Of a stretch of DNA of 64,000 bases, positions 23,948 through 34,665 are shown piece by piece. Both the position numbers and the translations under genes were made by a program. The notes below the pieces were generated by a model. The model worked only from the letters and a program-made list of their open reading frames with translations. It was not told where the DNA came from and made no database searches. The stretch lies in contig JAQFVV010006231.1 in NCBI GenBank assembly GCA_028023455.1, forward strand, positions 9,130,036 to 9,194,035. Reading direction: 5' to 3'. Within the stretch, counting starts at the first letter, position 1. Every line of letters starts with the position of its first letter. This DNA comes from Epiperipatus broadwayi (lineage: Eukaryota; Onychophora; Udeonychophora; Euonychophora; Peripatidae).

Positions 23948-24245
23948 GCCTGAAGGTTTGTGATGATGGTATATTAGATATGATATGTTGGACTATTTCC
24001 ATCATCTATCAGTAAATGTTGAATGTATAGAAAAATTTAAACTTTATTTACACTTTTCAAATACAAACAATACCCGAAGAAGAGTAAAGAATAATACAAC
24101 TGGAAGAATCGCTTAATTATTAAGCTATGTTGTCTATTTTTGTATTATTACTATATATTTGAAAAGTTTAACATTTTCTATACATTCATCATTTACTGAT
24201 AGATAGATGATGGAAATAGTCCAACATATCACATACACAGAATAA
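23948..24245 (+). mobile_element. Foldback family F1, copy 2
   Basis: It starts CCTGAAGGTTTGTGATGATG and ends near GATGGAAATAGTCCAACATA. The inverted arms are about 23980-24065 and 24155-24225 (both contain GTTGGACTATTTCCATCATC when one is reverse-complemented, then ATTTACTGATAG- and TATAGAAAA-type blocks). The left side has about 40 nt with no partner on the right, as in the other two F1 copies. Confidence 0.75.
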
Positions 24246-24961
24246 TGTACAACAGAATGTTTATCCTGTTGTCTACAACAGATAACAAAAAAACAAGATT
24301 TTTAATGTTATTCAAATTAAGCTAGTGTTTTTTATGGCCTTGAATTCCATCTCTGCATTAACCATGAGGTAATTAAATCTTAAGGTTCTAAGTTCTTTAT
24401 TCCATTTTATTAAAACAAAAACATTAATTACTAGATTAAATAATTTGTATTTCCTTTCTTCTAATAATGCTGTGTATTGACTCATCAAATATAGTGCACA
24501 AATATTAATTCACAAACTAGTTTAGAGTTTAATTCACAAAATAGTTTAATTCGCTAACTATAGTTTAGACAAAGTTCTCAACTGTTCCAAGTTAAAGGCA
24601 TGACAAGAGATTGATGTATACAAATTAAAACAGTTCTGTTGACCACCAAGCTGTATTAGAAAAGTACACTATGTACATACAATAAGAAATACTCACACTA
24701 TAATCAAACATATGGCTTCAATGTTTTTCTGAAGGTTTGTGATGATGGTGTTCTAGCTGTATTTTTTATATTGGACTATTTCCATCATCTAATATGTGTG
24801 TTGAATGTTTTGAGAAAAGTTTAATTTTAGTTAAATATTCCAAATGCATTCAACTGTTAGTAATATCACAGCAAAAAAGGTTAGTATATGCACCAACTGT
24901 TAGTAATATCACAGCAAACAAATGTTAGTAATATCACAGCAAACAGGTTAGTATATGCACA

Positions 24962-24994
24962 TTTCGAAAGGTATTTTTCTCCCCTCTTCTTCAG
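24962..24994 (-). ncRNA. Hammerhead-like core, left arm
   Basis: On the minus strand CUGAAGA (24988-24994) fits the CUGANGA consensus. A hairpin GAGGGG/CCUUUC with an A-rich loop follows, then GAAA (24962-24965). Helices I and III are not convincing, so this is a core-like motif only. Confidence 0.4.
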
Positions 24995-25019
24995 GTGTTG
25001 CTGACCTGACCAGTGACAG

Positions 25020-25105
25020 TACTAGCATGGGATTCGAACCTGGGTCCTTAGATTCTTGATTATTGAAATTTAAGGTAACACTCTAACCAACTGAGCCATC
25101 CTGCC
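25020..25105 (-). repeat. tRNA-like sequence, left arm of foldback
   Basis: On the minus strand, box A is TGGCTCAGTTGG (25087-25098) and box B is GGTTCGAATCC (25030-25040). Their spacing is slightly longer than in a tRNA because of a duplicated AATTTCAATAATC-type segment in the anticodon region. The acceptor stem is not preserved. Confidence 0.7.
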
Positions 25106-25314
25106 AAAGGCAACAGTATGTAGTAATTTCAAAAAAGAAAATTTAAAGAAGCTGCTCACATGACAATGGCAAAAAATCCCATAAGCCAACCTAGAGTGAC
25201 TATACATAATGTATGGAAACCACTAATCAACATTGCTCTGAGGAAAAAGTGGAGAAATCAGGAGGAACCTCATAGATAAGTATATGAAATTACTACATAC
25301 TATTGCCTTTGGAA

Positions 25315-25390
25315 GGATGGCTGTTGGTTAGAGCATTACCTTAAATTTCAAGAATCTAAGGACCCAGGTTCGAATCCCATGCTAGTACTG
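25315..25390 (+). repeat. tRNA-like sequence, right arm of foldback
   Basis: Box A (ATGGCTGTTGGTT, 25317-25329) and a perfect box B GGTTCGAATCC (25367-25377) mirror the left arm. Both could promote Pol III transcription, and the two converge on each other's promoter. Confidence 0.7.
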
Positions 25391-25412
25391 TCACTGGTCA
25401 GGCCAGCAACAC

Positions 25413-25445
25413 CTGAAGAAGACGGGAGAAAAATACCTCTCGAAA
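25413..25445 (+). ncRNA. Hammerhead-like core, right arm
   Basis: CUGAAGA (25413-25419), a hairpin with GACGGG and CCUCUC strands around an A-rich loop, then GAAA (25442-25445). The consensus of the two arms (GAGAGG with CCUCUC) would pair perfectly. Upstream CAGCAACA could pair with downstream TGTTTGCTG as a helix I, but the junction is not canonical. Confidence 0.42.
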
Positions 25446-26059
25446 TATTGTGCATATACTAACCTGTTTGCTGTGATATTACTAACCTGTTTGCTGTGAT
25501 ATTACTAACATTTGTTTGCTGTGATATTACTAACAGTTGGTGCATATACTAACCTGTTTGCTGTGATATTACTAACAGTTGAATGCATTTGGGATATTTA
25601 ACTAAAATTAAACCTTTCTAAAGACATTCAACACACATATTAGATGATGGAAATAGTCCAATATAAAAATATGGCTTCAATGTTTTAATTCACTTCTTCC
25701 TCAACATAGGGTGATTTGCAATTCTCATGCTGTTCCTTTGCAACAGATGCTCCGTCTCTGCCATCCTTTCCAAAAACCCTCCTTTTATCTGTTTAGTTTC
25801 TTTTGTTTTTTGGAGTATACTAGTTAAAAAATAAAGGTGGAATTTAATTAAATTGGTGTTTTGCTAATTAAATTCCTTTTGTTATCTGCTTAATTAGTTT
25901 GGTTCAATTAATTGCATTTTAAGCCAAATCAGACAACAATTAATTAAGATATCTATAATTAAAATATTAGAAATGTAAAATGTCTTTTAAAAAAATATTT
26001 TATGATGAGTCACTTTCGTATATGCATTTAATTTTAAAATAAATACATTATTTTACAAT

Positions 26060-26060
<1 letters not shown>

Positions 26061-26113
<53 letters not shown>

Positions 26114-26130
26114 CCCCCCTTCCCCCCCCT
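26061..26130 (-). repeat. Poly-C/poly-G tract at the polypurine-tract position
   Basis: Fifty C residues (26061-26110) are followed by T, C8, TT, C8 and T. On the coding (minus) strand this is a purine run (G with a few A) that ends three bases before the LTR end, exactly where the polypurine tract of this element must lie. It is probably an expanded polypurine tract. The exact length of such a run is unreliable in any assembly. Confidence 0.85.
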
Positions 26131-26139
26131 CTTCACATT

Positions 26140-27197
26140 CTCTTAAACTTTCTTCCTCTTCAATTTCAAAACCTTCAACTCCTTCACATTCTTTAAGTTC
26201 AGCATGATTTAAATTTCAAGATTTCTGTTCCTCTTCAAGTTGATTTTGTAATTATAATTTTTCAGTTCTTGTAACTGCAAGTTGTAGCTCAGATTGCATC
26301 TTTCTCTCAAACATGGTAGCTAATTCTTGGTTCCCTGACTCCAATTCTTGTAGTTTAGTGACTTCTATTTGTCCTTGCAAAATGGTCCTATCTCTCATGG
26401 CAATGCTTTGCCCATTTGTTGATATATATTTAATACTCTATGTTCTACCATTTGTGCCTGGATTATATTTTCTATGTCAACTATCCCTTTCTGATGGTTG
26501 TCTACATGTACATGCAAGGTGGTCTTTAGTTCCACATTAAAAACACATTTCTTGTTTCCATTTACAGACTGCATGTGGCCTGTTTTACCACAGCAGTAGA
26601 ATTTAATTCTGTCATTTCTCTGGGTTCATGTTGAAACAAACTTATTTCATCAGCTTTGAAAACTTGCTCGTTAATTTGATCTGAAGGCCTGTACCTGTTC
26701 TACAATTAGCTCATCAGACATTCCCCATTTCAGCTGATCTAGTCAAGGTCTGCCTCTGTTAACACAATTGTCTGAGCCTGTCATCAGACATTCCCCATTT
26801 CAGCTGATCTAGTAATATTTCTTCTATAAAATCACCATAAACACAATCTTTTGCTAGCTCCTTGAGTGCTAAATTATATTGTTTTACTATTTAGTTGTTT
26901 TCAAATTCATAACTGTAGCCATGCTATGTGGCAGCATGGGCAAGGGCTAAAAAATTAGTTTAGCCTTTGGGTTAATTCCTTGAATGGTATATTCACATCT
27001 ATGGAATTTTTATATAATTTATTGGTGATTTCAATAATTTTTTTCCTGGAGAAACATAGGAGAGTGGCTACTTTGTGCTTGTTGTTTTCAATCCCATTTA
27101 GAATGAAAAAATTTTCAATTAGCAACAAATATATTGGCCAATTGGCCGCATTGTCCCCATTAAACTCTCTAATAGAGCTTTGTCTGAAAACGGACAT
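26140..27197 (-). pseudogene. Gypsy-type gag remnant
   Basis: On the minus strand an open frame of 80 codons begins at 27197 and contains REFNGDNAANWPIYLLLIEN, then FILNGIENNKHKVATLL, the typical start of a Gypsy gag capsid region. Further on, DFIEEILLDQLKWGMSDDRL (about 26780-26850) matches the LRDxLxxGLxDxxL block. A zinc knuckle remnant FYCCGKTGHMQSVN (about 26550-26600) has lost its first and last cysteines. Past a frameshift a coiled-coil-like Glu-rich tail is readable down to the G run. A perfect 33-bp direct repeat (26711-26743 and 26781-26813) marks a 70-bp tandem duplication that breaks the frame. It is dead. Confidence 0.8.
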
Positions 27198-27240
27198 TTC
27201 ATAATTAATTGCTAATTATTCACTATTGTTTTAGGTTCAA

Positions 27241-27257
27241 CTAATTTGACTGTGCCA
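27241..27257 (-). promoter_or_regulatory. Primer-binding site of the gag-only element
   Basis: Three bases inside the 5' LTR (minus strand) lies TGGCACAGTCAAATTAG. TGG plus the 3' complement of a tRNA acceptor is the usual form. It resembles the TGGCGCAGT type seen at 14.7 kb and, in known insect Gypsy elements, is attributed to tRNA-Ser. The tRNA assignment here is a guess. Confidence 0.65.
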
Positions 27258-27260
27258 GGT

Positions 27261-27908
27261 TGCTGTGTATTGACTCATCAAATACAGTGCACAAATATTA
27301 ATTCACAAACTAGTTTAGAGTTTAATTCACAAGGTAGTTTAATTCGCTAACTAGTTTAGACAAAATTCTCAACTGTTTTAAGTTAAGGGCATGATGAGAG
27401 ATTGATGTATACAATTAAAACAGTTCTGGTTCCTGCCAAGCTGTATTAGAAAAGTGCACTATGTACGTACAATAAGGAATACTCACACTATAATCAAATG
27501 TATGGCTTCAACATCTTAATTCGCTCCTTTCTCAATATAGGGCGATTCACAATTCTCATGCTGTTCCTTTGCAACAGATGCTCTCCAAGAATTCACTGAA
27601 TGCATTCTCTCTCCGCCATCCTTTCCAAACCTCCTTTTTTATCTGTTTAGTTTCTTTTGTTTTCTGGAGTATACTAATTTATAAATTAAGGTGGAATATA
27701 ATTAAATTGGTGTTTTGCTAATTAAATTCCTTTCGTTATTTGCATAATTAGTTTGGTTCAATTAATTGCATTTTAAGCTGAATCAGACAAATAATTAAGA
27801 TGTCTATAATTAAAATATTAGAAATTTAATATATCTTTTAAAAGAAATATTTTATGACGAGTCACTTTCATATATGCATTTAATTTTAAAATAAATACAT
27901 ATTTTACA
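27261..27908 (-). repeat. 5' LTR of the gag-only element (intact)
   Basis: At 648 bp, it begins TGCTGTGTATTGACTC and ends TTTTACA on the plus strand, so it reads TG...CA in either direction as LTRs do. It is the uninterrupted reference for the split LTR at 24468-26057. Confidence 0.88.
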
Positions 27909-28090
27909 AATACTATTTGCTTTAAACTTCTATTTCTTGAAGATTCTAAGTATTTTTTTTTTTGTTACATTGAGATTTAATAGATGATATGAGCTTAGTT
28001 TTTTTAATATCTTTTCTGTCACATAAACCCCAAAAATATTAGAGTTAAATTCTGCCAATTTATCACCATATTAAATCATTAAACCACTAA

Positions 28091-28316
28091 ACATCATACG
28101 ATCACCATTTGCTACGCTTACACAAGCTGTCAAAATAGTGGCAAACTCTTCATACAGTAATTCCACCCAATGCAAGCCATAGTAATCAATGAATTCAGAT
28201 TTATATGTCTATACAAGTGAATGAGCTTTAATCTAAAACATGTTTTCATTTGGCACTCATAGCTTTATAGTTAACTAAGAAGATAAAAGTGATTGCTGGA
28301 GGATTGCATTAGATCA
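28091..28316 (+). repeat. Foldback family F2, copy D (left part only)
   Basis: It starts ACATCATACGATCACCATTT, matching the left extension of copy C, then continues through GCAAACTC, GCAAGC.A.AGTAATCAATG, GTGAATGAGCTT and GGATTGCATTAGATC. It stops before the hammerhead-like core. Confidence 0.65.
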
Positions 28317-28604
28317 TAATCCTAACACATTATGGCTATGATATTTCACAGCAGGTCTAATACTAAAGTTCCAATAAAATTGTTTACAGAGATTTAATTT
28401 AAATAAAAACATTTAATAAAAAATGGAAACAATAGTCACCAGACAGATTGATTAGCTAAATTTAAAATAGGAATTCCCAAAAAATAGTTATCTGAGACAA
28501 TTTAAATTAACCTGTTAATTAGGGAAACAAACAAAAATTTATTAAAAACTATTATACTTTTGTGTGTCATTAAAAAAAAAATTGAAACAAGATAATTTGT
28601 AAAT

Positions 28605-31080
28605 AAAGTATCCAGGAGTGCAATATAATGAAGAAAGGAAACAAATTACATAGTACAGATTAAGCATTAGAATACACGTGACTGATATAATGGATATTTT
28701 ACAAAAGTTTATTAAAAATTAATATTGTTTTAAAAAACATAGATTTGACTAAAATTTAAGCAGTTAATTGGTAATTATATTAGTTAGGAAGCTACTTTTC
28801 AGCAAATTAAAAAAAAAAACCATCATTGCAAGTTTGAAGTCCAATGTTAGGCTATTTAGCCCTGTGATTTCTTTCTTGAACTGAGAGTCAGCTTCATATG
28901 AAACAGCTCTGAAATCCCTTTGTTTAATATTATAATAATTGAGTTAAAATTTTTTTGACAAAAAAATCAAAAGATTCACCATCAAGATAACCAGCACAGA
29001 ACACCAAAAAGAAAAAAAAAAATTGATAAGAAATTTAATGTCTCCATTTATAAACGTGCTCTGAATTTAAACTGGAGCCGAATTGCCAGATTGGATTGGC
29101 ATTCATTAGTATATGTCATTCACACACACACACACACACAAACTTTGGAAGGAACTGTGTTAAGATTACAGATGAACTTTTACTTTATAAATTTATTGAA
29201 TATATTTTTGTAGTTCATATAATTTATATATTTTTTGGAAGTATTTCCGAATTAGCACTGTTTTCCACCATATTGATTCTAACACTTTTAAGTTGTTTTT
29301 TTTAAAGATGAGAAAACTTTATATTTTAAAAATTTAGTCTTAGAATTCAAATTCATCTACAAATATTATTATTAAGATGAAATTTATATTAAAAAATGAG
29401 TTTTTGAACTCAATTTAACTTTTAAATAAATTATCAATACAAAAGAAATTGAAGATTTTTTTGGAGGAAAAAATTAGGAACTAAAGAAATTTTCAATGTT
29501 TAGTTTTATTTAATTCTAAATCTTTTATTTATACCATATCCAGCTTTTAAAAAAAAAATAATTTGAACTCAAACCTCATTTTTGAAGTATAAAGTTTGCT
29601 TAACCTAAACAGAAGTTTCCAAATATATTTGCAAAGAATCAATATGTTGGAAAGCAGCATTAATTCAAAAGTATCTTTTTGGGTACTGAAGTAATGATTT
29701 TATATTCACAGATGTTTAATCTCTCAAATAATATTTTAAATATTAGCCTCGGACAATGAACTCTTTTATATATATTTATTGATGATTAAAAGACACTGCA
29801 AATAAATTACATCATAGATATGTTAATAATTTTATATAAATTTATAATAGGACAAATGAATGATTGTATAGTGAAGAGATCTGAGTTTGATAATTATTAT
29901 AAGTTCATCCTTATAAGTGCTGAAGTTTCATTACCTTTTGCAAAATTTTATTTAAATTTATATCATACATTGAATGTTGATAATTTGTCAATTATTTATA
30001 GATGCTGAAACTGAGATATGTACATATATAATCAATATAAACATCAGATATGAATGCATCAAGTTATTGACTGTTTAAAATAAGAATTCCATTATAAATT
30101 AGTATATTAAGATTACATATACAGATTTGGAAATAATGATATGCATATCCATTGTATTTTGTATTGATGATTATTTATGCATGCACATGAATAGTGGACA
30201 AAGTTATTAGGAGATATGAATCATTGTTGTTATATATCAGTGAGAATCCAAATCACATCTGCCTTATTCAGATTTTGATGTTGAAGATTTGACATATTTT
30301 CTCATATGTATTATTTGTAGCTCATTGTGGATGGCAAACTGAATAATTAATTGATGGTGAATTATTGTTAATGATGAAATTTGTTATACATATAAAAAAG
30401 AATTCCAAGATGCTCATATGCATGGTTCACAACTATATTTATAATAGGTTCTTGATTTCAATGTGTATGAATTAATCAACGAATCATGCAATATTGTGCA
30501 CAACAATGTCCAGAATGAAATATACAAAATAAATGATACATTTATATATTATATCGATAGAGCTTATTCTTGATAAAGAAATACATATAGCTGTTAGATA
30601 TGAAGTTTAAAATTAAGGTTGTGTAGTACTCATTTTTAATTTGTTAATTTATTTTGTGTATAAGATAACTGAATTGCATCTTAAACTTTGTGGTTATGAA
30701 ATTATATTTTTTGATATATTAATAAAATATTAATCTTGCTTATTATAAGAATGTGACATTGTCTCTTGATTGTGACAAGACCTAAAGGAAATATATTTCT
30801 CCTGAACTAACCAGCATTAAAGATATACCCAGTAATGGAAGGTGCTGTAAAGACCAAGGCTGATATCTCCCAGGTAAAGTTCATACATATACATAGGATA
30901 TATAAATAGCTTGAATGCATTATATATTTAGGTTACATCAGGTTTAAAGTACTAATCAAGAAATGCCACCTGATGGAAGGTTTATCACACTTCAAAGACT
31001 GACCATTACATAATGCACATGTTTTGGTGCCAACTTTGAAAGTATTATATTTAGTCTGATAGCTTAGAGTGAGACAAGGA
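28605..31080 (+). repeat. Duplicated block X, copy 1
   Basis: It is collinear with 37884-39810 at low but clear identity. Shared segments include GAAGTCCAATG, AGCTTCATATG, TCTCCATTTA followed by AATTTAAACTG, GACATTGTCTCT, AAGACCTA and TAAATAGC. The copies differ by several hundred bases in length. No coding frame is visible. The first bases also resemble the sequence just before the LINE at 36.1 kb (AAGAAAG..ACAA), so the unit may be part of a Gypsy-related nonautonomous element. Confidence 0.7.
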
Positions 31081-33044
31081 TACTAACTCTCAAAGTGTAT
31101 ATTTTATACATTCTGATTATAACTTAATCAATTAACATTAATGAAAAATCATTCAAATATAACACACAGAAGGATGCATTAAAATAGATTAGATGAGGAA
31201 AAAAGCATGTAAACATTCTGCAAACTCTGTAAACCAGTCTAAGAAATATACAATATAAAATGATGGAAAACATTGAAGAAAAAGTGAATGGGAACCAAAA
31301 GTTTGGCAGCATGGAGCATGAGAATGCAAGTCTGGAACATAAAGAAATTTTGAAAGTGACATTTAAAGAATTGAGCATAGCAATGAGATAAGTAAAATAT
31401 CCAAAGAGGATATTAAAAGATACTTGAGAAATAAAGAGCAGGCATTTATTCTGAAGATATATGCCAACTATTATAGAGAATGGAGAATAAAATGCAGAAA
31501 AAATGTAAGACAATCAAGAGAAAAAATGGAGATTAAATTAGAAGAGATAAAGAATATTAAAAAAAGTTAAAAGTGATTTAGAAAAGAGCACAATGAAGAT
31601 AGAGACATAAGTGCAAAGGAATTACAGGCAGAAGCATGTACAGATACTGTAAAGAAAGATTATAAAAATCAAAGAAGTTGTGAAAAAGCATGCAAAGTTA
31701 ACTGTAGCTCTAGCAATATTGAAAATAAGATTTTATTGCAGGAAGAATACAAAATATTTCAATAAAGCAGGGTTAAAAACGTCTTAATAACAAAGTGTGC
31801 TTAATACCATGGCAGAATTGATAGTAAAGAAGGAAAAAATCAGTGCAAAAATAATACAATTACAAGAAACATTAAATAAAGTCTTGGGAAGGAGCCAAAC
31901 CAGAAAAATGATCAGATGTGAAGGTTACAGAAACAAAATAAGAAAATAAACAAAATAAAAACAAAATGATCAGAGTTGAGTAAGGCAATGTTAGCAACAT
32001 GCCATGATTTTACCAGTAGTGTGAGTAAACAAAACCAGGAGAAAGGAAAACCCCAATTTTATGTTGACAAGAAAAATAATTGCCAAACATGTCAAATAGT
32101 AGCATAAAAGCATTTACAAGTAATGTGGTAGAAATCCCATTATTGCACTTGGAAAGTTAAAAAGAACTGTTTAATTTTCACCCATTCAAGGTAAAAAAGC
32201 CAACAGTGGCAATAATTAGAAATCAAATTTTTGGAGATTATTGCTTCAAGATGACATTATGCATAAAACATATGAAGAAAAGTATCCAATGTTTCTAGAA
32301 GAAACATCCAATTTTTTTATTGTCAAGCTTCAAAGCTGAGTTCTCTTATAGCTTTTCCCTTATTAGAGAGGCAGATTATTCAAACTATATACTATAATAT
32401 GGACACATAGACCAGCAGATAATGCTTGAGAACAATAAAAGTACTATTGAAGAGATGACAGAACTTGTGATGACTCTTGACAATACAAATTTATCTAAAG
32501 AACACAGAAAGCCCAAAATAACTGACCAGCCATGACTACAAAGTCTCTATGCAAGCTGCTTACTAAAATACAAAAAATCATAGTCATTGACCAATCAGAC
32601 TTTCATATTAGAAATAAGAGAACCAGCAACAGATTGAAAAGTAGAAATAGGTAGAGAAGACAACTTATCCACTAGGAGTTAGAAACTTAGGCCAAAATCA
32701 ATTTGGAAAATGAGAAACAACTGAGACAACTTGTTTGTTGTATGAAAGTCAGAAAGAGGGGCTTATAATGCATTGAGATTTCAGTAATTTAAAAATGCCA
32801 ATGAAAAAAATCAAGCATAAATGAAAGATAGGAATTAATTATCTAATCATAAAAAGGAAAAAAAAATATTAATTTTTTGCTTAATCAGGGGGAATATGAA
32901 ATGATCATAAAAGTTAACATGGGTATTCACTCCCAAACTGACCACTTCAGAAAAAAATAGGCAAAGCAAAACAAAAATGAGACCAGTTAAATAAAATAAG
33001 AAAGCAATTTAAAAAGTGCTGTATACTGACTGGTTTATTTAATA
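31081..33044 (+). other. Purine-rich stretch, possibly an old retroelement, unidentified
   Basis: The plus strand is A/G-rich with fewer stops than its surroundings. Pieces such as NKEQAFILKIYANYYREW (about 31420-31480) and KISAKIIQLQETLNKVLG (about 31840-31890) look like Lys/Glu-rich coding remnants. The long frame on the other strand (31124-31513) is the U-rich shadow of this and is hydrophobic for that reason. I cannot assign a family. Confidence 0.3.
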
Positions 33045-33145
33045 AAGTTATATATATATATTATAACGTGATATTCCGTTTTCCATACATATATATCACG
33101 TATATATATAAGATTGCATATACGTATATAACATTACACGTATAT
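33045..33145. repeat. TA-rich microsatellite with palindromes
   Basis: TATA runs are interspersed with ATATCACG, ACGTATATA and TACACGTATATG, able to form hairpins. Confidence 0.6.
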
Positions 33146-34574
33146 GCATAATTGTTAACAAAAAAATATTTATTCTTAAAGTATTTTGAAAATTATACTC
33201 CTATTTCTCACCCAGCATATTTATGAGCGTCAATTTATGACCTCAAGCGCCAATCTTATTATAAGAATTATGCTGGTAGAGCTGGAATACCAATATGGAA
33301 ATGCCTTTGACTAGCTCTACTCAAGGCGGGTGATTGAGAAATCGAAGGAAATTTACGAGGGGGGGGGGTTTACTATACTAAAATACGTTTGATATACTAT
33401 TCTAAATTCTTTGTACTTTTATAAAAACAGACCTAAATAAACAATACCAATAAACATACATTTCATTTTTAAAATTTTTTATAATATTTTATTTATATCC
33501 TGCTTAAATATTATTTGATTTTGTGCTCTTTATTTATTAAGAAAAACGCATGCATACACACACTGCTTAGATATGTATAAAATCATATGAATAAGACATA
33601 TATCAGGTTCATACCAGTAAGAAAAATCATTTCTTTTTCTTTGATTCCTTTTTAAAAGTTTATGCATATCGTTCATGATAAGAAAGTTTGTGAAAAATTA
33701 AAAAAAAAACAGACGCTATCTGGAACACTAATTAGTATATTGTTGAATGTGCACATACCTGAATTGCTTTTCTTCCCCGGGGAAAATGATGGATTGTCAA
33801 AAGTAAAAAAAATTTCATTCGTTTTGATTCCTTTTTATAGCACTTGATATCATGGTGATCAAATTTGATTATTTATTCCGGCTGTCCTATATTCTTGCTT
33901 ATTGGTTCCATTCCTTTTTTGAATTTAATTTAGACTTCGGAGTAATTAGTTTCTATCTTCGACGGTTACTCTTCTTGCAGCCACCTTCGGACCTTCATGG
34001 GGCGGGATTGTACTGCCCGGCACGCTTACGCTTTCTTAAGCCAGCTTGCACACAATTCTATCAGCCATTTCTAAAACAATTCTCCCTCGCAGCACTCTCT
34101 ACAAAAATCAGCAATGGAATAAACTTTTTAAGCAAGTTTTGCCCCTCAAAAATCCTGATTCTTTTTTAACAAAAGCTTTTCGCACCTCAAAATCTAATTT
34201 CGTTCGCCTTTTGTTTTCATCGAAATTCTTTTGAATCCAAACTTAAATCTCCGTAATTAAATTCTTTAGATATTGATCAAGTTCTTTTTGCTATCTTTTT
34301 TTCATTTAACTTCTCCAAAATGAAATTGAAAAGCTTCCATCTTGAAAAATAAAACATATTTCCGTATCTGCATTTATAATTTTTATTTTTTTTTGCTTTC
34401 ATATTATTCTATCCAGCAAATATATATATATATATACGCGCTTCCATAAAACAAAGAGCACACATACCCCCACCTCTTCTGTTTATATTAACCTTTTTTA
34501 ATCCCTATCTAGTTATAAATATAAATATTAAAAATAAATAAATTCCATTAATTGGGCTATATTGACGCATATAT
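33146..34574. other. No gene seen; a less AT-rich patch at 33.95-34.2 kb
   Basis: The patch near 33960-34060 (with CCTTCGGACC and GGGGCGGGAT) is less AT-rich than its surroundings. Open frames of 105 and 62 codons overlap it in different frames and match no family I know. The segment 33200-33350 has CAGCATATTTATGAG and TATGCTGG.AGAGCTGG blocks of unknown nature. Confidence 0.35.
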
Positions 34575-34665
34575 AGCAAAGTTTACTTTTGAAACAGGGA
34601 TCGAACTCAGCCCTGTTTCAAAGCAGGTAATGTTATGTCACTCTGGAAATAATATGCAGAAAAGT
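34575..34665 (-). repeat. tRNA-like SINE fragment
   Basis: On the minus strand GAGTTCGATCCC is a good box B. It sits in a perfect arm (AACAGGG with CCCTGTT), with an anticodon-arm-like TTACCTGC segment upstream and a weak box A (CCAGAGTGACATAAC). Confidence 0.55.

Larger units (their letters stand above)
24728..25665. mobile_element. Foldback family F1, copy 3 (large, with inverted tRNA-like arms)
   Basis: This 0.94-kb palindrome sits in an LTR and is flanked by an 18-bp duplication ATATGGCTTCAATGTTTT (24710-24727, and again from about 25669). Arms run about 24768-25130 and 25286-25663. Each arm contains, from outside in, the F1 end (ATTGGACTATTTCC), repeats of a 23-bp unit with GCTGTGATATTACTAAC, a CTGAAGA...GAAA hairpin, a tRNA-like sequence and GGCAACAGTATGTAGTAATT. 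About 40 nt at the left end (24728-24767) have no partner. The spacer of about 155 bp has no open frame. It could be a nonautonomous Penelope-like element with inverted terminal repeats or a foldback that captured a SINE. Confidence 0.8.
24468..26057 (-). repeat. 3' LTR of the gag-only element, split by foldback F1 copy 3
   Basis: Removing the foldback (24728-25665) leaves about 650 bp, the same length as the other LTR. Shared blocks include GACTCATCAAATA, TAATTCACAAAC, GAGATTGATGTATACAA and TTCTCATGCTGTTCCTTTGC. Confidence 0.88.
24468..27908 (-). mobile_element. Compact gag-only LTR retrotransposon (minus strand)
   Basis: Two direct repeats (24468-26057, carrying an insert, and 27261-27908) begin TGCTGTGTATTGACTC and end TTTTACA on the plus strand. 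They flank only 1.2 kb of interior. Flanks are AATAA on the left and AATAC on the right, a near-match for a 5-bp duplication. On the minus strand the order is LTR, primer-binding site (TGGCACAGTC), gag, polypurine tract (now a G run), LTR. There is no pol, so it depended on another element for RT and integrase. The two LTRs differ by scattered substitutions, pointing to an old insertion. Confidence 0.85.

Noticed and set aside
25020-25390. A pair of functional tRNA genes
   Set aside because: The acceptor stems do not pair and the anticodon region is expanded, so these are tRNA-derived repeats.
26061-26110. Poly-C run as an assembly gap filler
   Set aside because: Its position exactly at the polypurine tract, and the T-interrupted C8 blocks beside it, favour a real expansion, though the length may be wrong.
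26313-26540. 75-codon plus-strand frame in the gag-only element
   Set aside because: It is antisense to the zinc-knuckle part of gag, which explains the Cys residues.
31124-31513. 129-codon hydrophobic frame on the minus strand
   Set aside because: It is antisense to an A/G-rich stretch, which always yields Phe/Leu/Ile/Ser-rich shadow proteins. No motif, signal or neighbour supports it.
33852-34169. 105-codon frame as a gene
   Set aside because: It is Phe/Leu-rich, has no recognised domain, and an overlapping 62-codon frame exists in the same patch. There is not enough to call a gene.
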